Of a DNA stretch of 64,000 nt, positions 57,401 through 64,000 are shown in pieces. Below the pieces are notes generated by a model, which was not told where the DNA came from, did not search any database, and was given only the letters and a program-made list of their open reading frames with translations. This DNA is from Lathyrus oleraceus (Eukaryota > Streptophyta > Magnoliopsida > Fabales > Fabaceae). A program made the position numbers and the translations under genes. The first letter of the stretch is position 1. Each line of letters starts with the position of its first letter. The stretch is taken from positions 297,495,536-297,559,535 of the forward strand of contig NC_066581.1 in assembly GCF_024323335.1 (NCBI RefSeq), written 5' to 3'.

Positions 57401-57916
57401 TCCGAGTATTCATCATCCATTTAAAATACCTTAACTATTATCAAACTCCTTTTACAATTAAGGATGAAAAGGGAGATGGTCTAAAGTCTTCGATTCCTCT
57501 CCACGTCTATTAGGATGCGAGTCGTCTTACTCGATCATCCGAGTATTCGTCATCCAACAAAAATATCTCAATACATCGAATTTATCTATCCTCGCCCCCG
57601 TGCGATCGAAACCAATCAAACAAAACATCTAACATATTAATTCAATTTGTCACCCCTGTGTGACCAAAACTCTTTTAAAAAAGAACTATGTTAATCCTTT
57701 CTAACGCGCGCAACAAACTAGTGCTTAAGCCTCCGCCGAGAGTAGACAAGCCGGCGTCTAGCCCTTAGACCGCGATCTAAAACAGTCGTTCCTTATAAGA
57801 CACCAACCAACCGTAGTTCCCCGAACTATGAATGCTCTGACTTCCTTATTGCACCATAAGGATACGTAGGCACGAGATTGCGAGATCTTGGCAAGCACAC
57901 TAATAAAAAACCTCCC
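54484..57916 (+). repeat. LTR of element F, piece 2
   Basis: Continues piece 1 after the D insertion. 54570-55615 is strongly pyrimidine-rich on the plus strand (TCTCTCTCATCACTCCCCAC), probably a transcribed leader of the LTR; the 231-aa ORF there is low-complexity and not a gene. 55620-56640 is AT-rich without genes. 56641-57560 is a tandem repeat. The piece ends at the solo LTR with TSD CTCCC (57912-57916). Confidence 0.7.
56641..57560 (+). repeat. Seven-copy 126-145-bp tandem repeat in the F LTR
   Basis: Units begin near 56641, 56768, 56911, 57055, 57192, 57334 and 57471 with a GGGAGATGGTTTTGAGTTTT-like start, then CCTCTCCTCGAT, GAATACGAGTTCTCTTACTC and a CGTCATTTCTAAT-like end. Divergence rises towards the right. 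Coding is absent. Confidence 0.85.
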
Positions 57917-58768
57917 TGTCATACGGTGAACTGACTTTGTGTGTTTTTACTTTGGAAAGCAAATGTCGCGGATAGCAAGAGTCGCCACCGACTTTTCTTT
58001 TATCTAATAAGGAAAGGCGGAAAAGAACAGGAAAGACCTTGATTAGATTTTGGGTTCGGGAGGTACATTATACAAAGGGAAGGTGTTAGCACCCTTTGTA
58101 TCCATGGTTATCCATGGGCTCTTAAATGCTTGATCACTTATGTTTTTCTTGTCTGAAAAGTGTTGGTGAACTGTTTAGAAAACGTTTTGAAAAGAGAGTT
58201 TAACTTTGTAATGATTCTTGTACGAATGTATACAAAGTATTTATCTCGTTTAATTTTGAAAGCTGTTTAGAAAAATATAACTTGGCAATGATTCTAATGC
58301 GAATGTATACCAAGTGGTGATTTTCTAATAGATGTTTTGAGGTGTGAAAAAGTGTTTTAAGTTGTGCGTCAGCATTTAAGAGTTATACCTACCCCAGGTC
58401 TTTATGGGTATTTCCTATCCTTATGAGGGTAAAACTGTCCTCACTATTGAGAAGTAAGTAGTCTTGTCCTTTTGGATTTAAGGGACATCGTAGGGTCATC
58501 GATTGGTCATTGAAGGCAACACTTGTAAGGATACCTTAGCATTCGAAGGGACGATCATCATTCAACCATAGGCTACAGCGACGGGTCATCGAGGGACAAA
58601 ATCATATATTCGCAGGCAACATCCGAGGGACTATGATTTATCTTATAGGGACATGATGATTTAATCGAAGGGTCTTTGCTAAGTGTATCCCCACATTCGC
58701 GGGACATGACCGTAATACCGTAAGGCAACAAAGAGAGGGCCAAGATCACATATTCAAAGGCAATATTT

Positions 58769-58876
58769 TATAATCAATTAGGTAATTAGGATGAATCTCC
58801 ATATTATAATCAATTAGGTAATTAGGATGAATCTCCATATTATAATCAATTAGGTAATTAGGATGAATCTCCACAA
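58769..58876 (-). repeat. 36-bp repeat, three copies, in the solo LTR
   Basis: Units start at 58769, 58805 and 58841: TATAATCAATTAGGTAATTA followed by GGATGAATCTCC. Nearly identical copies; the B 5' LTR has a different expansion in the same place (3045-3160). Confidence 0.9.
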
Positions 58877-59610
58877 GGGTATCCCACAAATAAAGTGGAA
58901 CACCTAGCAAGCTACCTTTTCCGGGTGTATGTGAACCCTTACAAAATTCAGCAAACAGGTCAGAATACCAAATCAGAGTGCAATCGAGGATTGCACCTAA
59001 CAAAAGGAATCACAACAGTAATAGGGTCGGGTAAACAATGCATGGCTATGATAAAACATGTCATATTAGCAAAGATCAGAACAGAAAAGTCAGCGACTGT
59101 CACGTTCGCTGCTGCCTCGCCTAGCGAGGGCTTAGCGAGCACTCGCTACAGGTTCGCTTAGCGATGTGCTAGCGAACGACTGCGGGTTTTGAATTTAAGA
59201 ACAATACGATTTCAGCGAGCTCCAAACCCTATGGCATCCATTACAGCAATTACATGGTAAAACATTCAAGACATCCATGCATACTTAAATCCACATGCAA
59301 AACTTAAGATATTTTTATAAATTCAATCATAATGCCACATGTAAATTAAGAGCATAAAGCGGTAATGGTAGTGCAAACCTGTTTGCAATTGAATTGCAAC
59401 GTTGAATTGGCAGATCACTCTTAGAATTGGTGTCGGATTGAGTTGGGCGGAGGTAACCTTTGTGCAGATGAGTTGCCTTCAGGGTTTCCTTTAGGGTTGC
59501 TCTGAATTCTCTTGGTTAGCCTCCAGGGTTTGCTCGGTTGCTTCTATTAGGGTTTCTGTCCGTCTCCTTCTGTCTTGACTGATCTCCCTTTTTCTGAATG
59601 AGGTCATTGG

Positions 59611-59618
59611 TATTTATA
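59611..59618 (-). promoter_or_regulatory. TATA box in the solo LTR
   Basis: Minus-strand TATAAATA, same position relative to R as 3933-3940 in element B. Confidence 0.5.
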
Positions 59619-59885
59619 ATAGTTTTTGTGACCTAATGGGCTCAGAATGAAGCCCAAAAATTCTGGTATTCGCAAGCTTCGCTAGGCGAGTGGTGCAGCG
59701 AAGAGTTCGCTAGGCGAATGATTTTGCTTGCCTAGCGAGCAAGCCATTTTAAGCCATTTTCTGGATTTGACCACCTGTGTGCTAGGTCTTTGTTCCTTTA
59801 AGATCAATGCCTTGAGTAATGAGTTGGAGTGCCTTAAAAAATGTCTTGCAAAATTAACGGGCAAATTTTGGGGTATGACACTCCC

Positions 59886-60214
59886 TTTTCCCCCTTCTGA
59901 GGTTCCCATCCATCTCTATTAAATTTTATTATCACTCGAAGAAAACAAACAACATGAGTTAACATTTAAATCTCAAAATTGAACTAAAAGGTTCCTGTTG
60001 AGTACAACGGACGTGAGGAGTGCTAATACATTCCCCTTGCGTAATCAACTCCCGAACCCGAATATGGTTGCGACGACCATTATTCAATTTCCTAAAGGTT
60101 TTATCGATTTTTTCCTATTCCTTCATCGGAATAAATAAAGTTCGGTGGCGACTCTATTCGAACATAAATTTTTCCGCGACCATCGCGAGGAATCGTATTT
60201 TTCGAGATGCGACA
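59886..60214 (+). repeat. LTR of element F, piece 3 (U5 end)
   Basis: Contains the Ogre-type U5 phrases GAGTGCTAATACATTCCCCT, AAAGTTCGGTGGCGACTC and the end GATGCGACA, followed by the PBS. Confidence 0.85.
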
Positions 60215-60216
60215 GA

Positions 60217-60234
60217 TGGCGACTCTGCTGGGGA
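60217..60234 (+). other. Primer-binding site of element F
   Basis: TGGCGACTCTGCTGGGGA, two bases after the LTR end. Confidence 0.93.
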
Positions 60235-61209
60235 AAAGCTCCAAGCAAAAGAGAGTGAAGCCTAATTTAGTTCAGATTCTGTATTGTGTGTTAATCTTGT
60301 TTGTTTGTCTGTTATTTTTATTTTGTTATTATTATTCTGTCATAATTATTGTATTGTGATTTATTGACTATGTCTTATTTGGGGCTCTGTAGTTAGTTGT
60401 GCTTTGTGAGATAGGCTCTCTACCCGAGTCTGAGAAAAACCATAAGTTTAAGATGGTGGTTGCGTAGTGGACGCCCATAAGGAGTCTTCCTTGTTGGGAC
60501 GATACGAAGACCCCGCCTAGAGGAGATTCTCTTGAGATATTATTGTCCACTATATAGTATTTTCCCCCTTCGTCACGATGATAGTATTTTCAAGTTGGAT
60601 CAATGACTCTAAGGACCTTTTAACCCACTATATCTGGCGGTTATGTAGTATTAACCTACGAAGCTTTAGACTTGTTGGGTTAATACGAAAGCCCCAATCA
60701 GATGAGATCCCTTGGACGTATTACTATCTTACAGTAATATTTCCAACCTCGATCTATGACTCTGAGAACCTTGTTAGAACCCTGGACTCGAGAGTCGTGT
60801 AGTAGAATCCCCATGGAGCCTTCCTTGTTGGGACAATACGAAGACCTCACCTATACGAGAACTTCTTAAGGATATTATTGTCCGACGAGTCTTCGTCACG
60901 GCAGTGACGTTCTCAAGAAATATCTGTGACTCTAGGGACCTGTCAACTGTAGAGCCTACCCATGGGGTTCCATTAATCAGAGATACCCGTCATTTACCCG
61001 TTATTCTGATCTATCTGAAAACACTTTGAACATGTGATCCTGAACATGTCTCTACACTCACACACATATCATTGCATCTGCAATCGTCATGCATTGCATA
61101 TCATTTTCCACACAAAATATATACAAAGAAAACCCATCCATCCTTCGTCCATAACCTGCAGTTGATTTCCCGATGCTCATATCAGATTTGAAGTAGCTAT
61201 TGGAAGACC
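60235..61209 (+). other. 5' leader of element F with a three-copy repeat
   Basis: 60461-60955 consists of three diverged units (starts 60461, 60641, 60796), each with GTAGTRG...CCTTGTTGGG, AATACGAAGRCC, GAGATTC, ATTATTGTCC and a TGACTCTRAGGACCT-like end. The early part shares GTGAGATRRG..CTACCCGAG with the E and D leaders. No ORF1. Confidence 0.75.
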
Positions 61210-62802
61210 ATGGATCCATTGGAGCAAAGTCACATTGCATTAAGAGGAGATGTTTACTCGATGAAAAACCAGCTAGACCAACTTGTGGAAACTATGATAG
61301 CTTCAGCAAAGAGGGAGGACAACATTCAACAGACTGCAGTTGTTGAAAATGTTATTCTAGCGCCAGTAAATAATCCTACCCAACCTCAGCTTGTGCGAAC
61401 CCTAGTTGATAACTCTGTTGTACATGAACGTCATATTGTTCGAGATTCCTCTTACCAGGATGCTGTTGAGTATCACAACTTTGCATTCTCCGTGCCAGAT
61501 TCCCATGGAACAAGCCTAGTGGTTAATGTTGAACAACCACAAGATGAGGAGATCGCTAAAAGATGTCGCGTGCTAGATAAAATACTCAAGGCCATAGAAG
61601 GAAAAGATACTCTCGAGCTGAATGTTGTAGACATGTGTTTGGTACCTGGCCTGGTTATACCCCCAAAATTCAAAGTACCAGAATTTGAGAAGTACAAAGG
61701 GGATAGCTGTCCAAAGCACCATTTGGTGATGTTTTTCTGAAAAATGACCTCTCATGCCCATGATGATAAGCTAATGATTCACTGTTTTCAGGATAGTTTG
61801 ACTGGGGCATCATTGAGTTGGTACATGAAGTTAGAAATGAGTCGTATTCAATCATGGCTGGACCTAGCTAACGCCTTCTTGAAGCAATACAAATATAATT
61901 TGGGCATGGCTCCCGATCGCATGCAATTGAAAGCCTTATCTAGGGAAAGTAACGAATCCTTCAGAGGGTATGCCCAAAGATGGAGAGAGTTAGCGGCTCG
62001 CGTTGAACCACCATTCTTAGACAAAGAATTGATGGAATTATTCAGGGATGCCTTACAAAGCCCTTACTTCGAAATAATGATTAGCAGTGCAGCATCAGAC
62101 TTTGCTCACTTGGTGTCAATTGGAGAACGCATCGAGTATGGCCTCAAAAGTGGAAAAATCCAATGCGCCTCAAATAGCCAGAGCGTTGATAATGAATCTA
62201 TTCCCAGTTCCCAAAATGAAGAAGAGGATGAAATTAATGCAGTCTGGGAAGCTCCACAAGCTTCACACCAGACATCATTCTCTCCATATGGTTAGTATCC
62301 CACAAATCAAGGATGTCCCTAATATCAACGACAAATTCCACCTCAGCAACCATACAAATGGCAAGATTTTCCACATCGACAACGTCAGCATGCTCAACCA
62401 AGGCCAAGAAAGCCAGAGAGACACATTGATCCGCTTCCAATGCCATACAGTCAAGTACTTCCGTATTTAATTGAGAGAGGACTGATAGTGCCAAAGGAGC
62501 TAAAACCAGTAAGTCCTCCATATCCACCAGGCTTTGACGCCAATGCTAGATGTAACTTCCATGCTAGGGCACAAAGGCATTCAACTGAAGACTGCAAAGT
62601 GTTCAAGAGTAAGATACAGACCCTGCTTGATTCCAAGAGGTTCTCCTTTGCACCTCGAAGCTTGCAAGTCAACAATACTTCTTCGTCTAGCTATGCGGGT
62701 CCATCAGTCCAAACAGTGGAAGAGATTTCCGAGAATAGATCTGAAGATAATTATCATGCTAGTCTCAATCAACAGAGCTACCACTACTCTGAAGGAGGCT
62801 AA
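61210..62802 (+). pseudogene. gag: gag of element F with three in-frame nonsense codons
   Basis: One continuous frame from the ATG at 61210 (MDPLEQSHIALRGDVYSMK), interrupted by TGA at 61738, TAG at 62293 and TAA near 62317. Features: N-terminal coiled coil; PGLVIPPKFKVPEFEKYKG; gag core (CFQDSLTGASLSWYMKLEMS, GYAQRWRELAARVEPPF, HLVSIGERIEYGLKSGKIQ); PYLIERGLIVPKELKP; a zinc-knuckle-like CNFHARAQRHSTEDCKVFK (62550-62605). It stops at 62800 without continuing into protease. All three internal stops look like C-to-T changes of CGA, CAG and CAA codons. Confidence 0.9.
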
Positions 62803-64000
62803 CCCAGCAGTAAGCCAGACACGAGAGAGCTTCCTATTCACTAGAAATCATTTGGCTATTCCTCGCATTTCATTTGTTTTGTTCTTTGCATGTTAAAGTA
62901 TTTATCTGCTTTCAAATATTTTTGGTTTCCTTTAATGGTAATATTAATGAAATAATCATGCATGTTTTGAACAAATCCTTTTGTATTCACTCACCTTTTC
63001 CATCTACATAAAAAAAATATTTCTCCCATTCACTCATCAAAACTATCGTTTTAGCAAAAATTGAAGGGAGGATAACGAAAACAAAATACCCATAATTGCT
63101 GACTGTATGCTTTCGGATAAAATCCTACTGATGATGTACAAGCATTATTTCAAATCCCCAAACACTGGAGAGATAAGGAGTTAATCCCTAGTCAGCCACT
63201 TTGAGCCTAGAAGTGGGAGTTATTTCGGATTTACAAACCCTTATGTTTAACCCGGGGTAGGGTAGTGTTCAGTTAATCTGACTACACATTCGGATTACAA
63301 GATGAAATATCCCATCTGTGGATCAACTACATGTCATTCTTCGCACACATCCTGAAGTTTCGAAGGACCCTTGAAAAATACAAAAGTTATATCGGTTGTT
63401 GTTCAATGACCAATGGCTTGGCAGTCACAATTCATCAAAGTAAAAGCCCGCTAAGTCCAACACCCTAAAAGGAGACTTAGGAAAAAGCTGGGGCAATCCC
63501 GATGGATTAAAGCTTTAATAAGCGGTCCATGCAAAATTAGGGATCAAAGCAAAAATCGAAAGAGACAATGAAAGTCTTCAACAAAAACAAAACAAGAATC
63601 TGTGACCACCATACCAAAATCAAAAGGTCACCGACATCCATGAAGAGCAAAATAAGGTGACTGCCATTTCAAGCGAATCAGGATCCTCATCTATTAAACC
63701 ATTGAACTCTGTTAAAAGTTGAATGTGTGTGTTGAGTTAACTGGACATAGGATTGGAGATCATCATGAAGAAGGGGTAGGTTAAAACAAATGTGAGCCTT
63801 ACATCCTTTGTTTCAATAACCATGAACCAAGCCACGTTACAACCCTTAAAAGACCTAATTGAGGTAGGGTTTATTTTGAAAGCATACTACAGCAAGGTTG
63901 CGTGAACTGACTCCTAAATGTTTGCTAGTCACCTATATTGGCATCATATTCTCGCTGTATCTTTCACACACTAGCTAAATCAACAACGCGTTAGAACTAA
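62803..64000 (+). other. Sequence after gag in element F, 3'-UTR-like
   Basis: No protease DTG, RT or integrase motif in any frame. 63440-63545 resembles the post-pol hairpin region of D and E. The simplest reading is a deletion of pol, but pol further right outside the window cannot be excluded. Confidence 0.55.
63451..63530 (+). other. Hairpin pair in the tail of element F
   Basis: Hairpin 1: CTAAGTC (63451-63457) with GACTTAG (63474-63480), 7 perfect pairs, inner CC-TAAA-AGG type loop, then GAAAAAGCTGGGGCAATCCC. Hairpin 2: ATGGA (63502-63506) with TCCAT (63526-63530), then GCAAAATTAGGGATC. Same order and tails as one module of D. Confidence 0.65.

Larger units (their letters stand above)
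57917..59880 (-). repeat. Solo LTR of the B family (1964 bp) with 5-bp TSD
   Basis: TGTCATACCCC at 59880 to GTATGACA at 57917; flanks are CTCCC (57912-57916) and CTCCC (59881-59885), a perfect TSD. There is no PBS on the left and no body on either side, so the internal part was lost by LTR-LTR recombination. It matches the B 5' LTR over R/U5 but differs in U3. Holds a TATA box (59611-59618), a private 36-bp triplication and clusters of TCGCYTAGCGA-type palindromes (59104-59182, 59684-59747). Confidence 0.92.
26977..64000 (+). mobile_element. Element F: gag-bearing Ogre-type element, split by D and a solo LTR; runs off window
   Basis: Plus strand. The LTR starts TGTCATACCCC at 26977 and ends GATGCGACA at 60214. 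Removing element D (with one TSD copy) and the solo LTR leaves a 4.3-kb LTR in three pieces: 26977-27544, 54484-57916 and 59886-60214. PBS (60217-60234), leader, a broken gag (61210-62802) and a 3'-UTR-like tail follow. No pol coding is seen in the last 1.2 kb, and the tail has the hairpins that follow pol in D and E. F may therefore be a gag-only, non-autonomous derivative. That 26977 and 60214 are the ends of one LTR is inferred from the two TSDs that close the gaps. Confidence 0.75.

Noticed and set aside
59881..59905. Polypurine tract (minus strand GGGGGAAAAGGGAG) next to the solo LTR, suggesting it is a 3' LTR with a body to the right
   Set aside because: The first five bases are the TSD CTCCC, identical to the left flank, and the sequence to the right is the end of the F LTR; a solo LTR explains it better.

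Overview
The window is plant nuclear DNA made almost entirely of nested LTR retrotransposons. I found no host gene, tRNA, rRNA or CRISPR. The dominant elements are Ty3/gypsy elements of the Tat lineage, Ogre type. Their hallmarks here are LTRs up to 5.5 kb, a primer-binding site of the form TGGCGACTCTGCTGGGGA, an extra ORF1 before gag, a short intron between protease and reverse transcriptase, and long repeat-rich 3' UTRs. This combination fits a large-genome legume, most likely of the pea/vetch tribe. That assignment is an inference from element type only.

Layout. 1-4165: 5' part of element B (minus strand; 2.0-kb 5' LTR, PBS, leader, open gag running off the window). B landed in the RNase H region of element A. 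4166-18230: element A (minus; RT-RNase H, intron, protease, gag, intact 591-aa ORF1, leader, PBS, 5.0-kb LTR). 18231-19047: a SIRE/Maximus-type copia gag remnant. 19048-23993: a decayed Ty1/copia element with both LTRs. 23994-26976: old LTR debris, AT-rich sequence and a possible MITE. 26977-64000: element F (plus; 4.3-kb LTR split in three, PBS, leader, broken gag, 3'-UTR-like tail).

Two insertions split the F LTR. Element D (minus, 27545-54478, TSD ATAGG) has short ~0.4-kb LTRs and a nearly complete RT-RNase H-integrase gene, but gag and protease are reduced to a 125-aa fusion ORF. Element E (plus, 29760-48046, TSD AGACG) sits inside D. It has two nearly identical 5.5-kb LTRs and only coding scraps. 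A solo LTR of the B family (57917-59880, TSD CTCCC) also interrupts the F LTR. Relative order: F, then D, then E; F, then solo B; A, then B.

How the parts relate. Apart from A with its ORF1, gag and pol, the elements have complementary losses: D kept pol but lost gag/protease, F kept gag but shows no pol in view, and E kept neither. Yet D and E have almost identical LTR pairs, so they moved recently, probably with proteins supplied in trans. What these copies share is non-coding: the PBS, leader hairpins (D and E), and, most strikingly, a tandem array of small hairpins after the pol stop (D, E) or after gag (F). Hairpin stems differ in sequence but stay complementary, and the flanking tails are conserved. 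This array is the strongest candidate for an undescribed functional RNA element.
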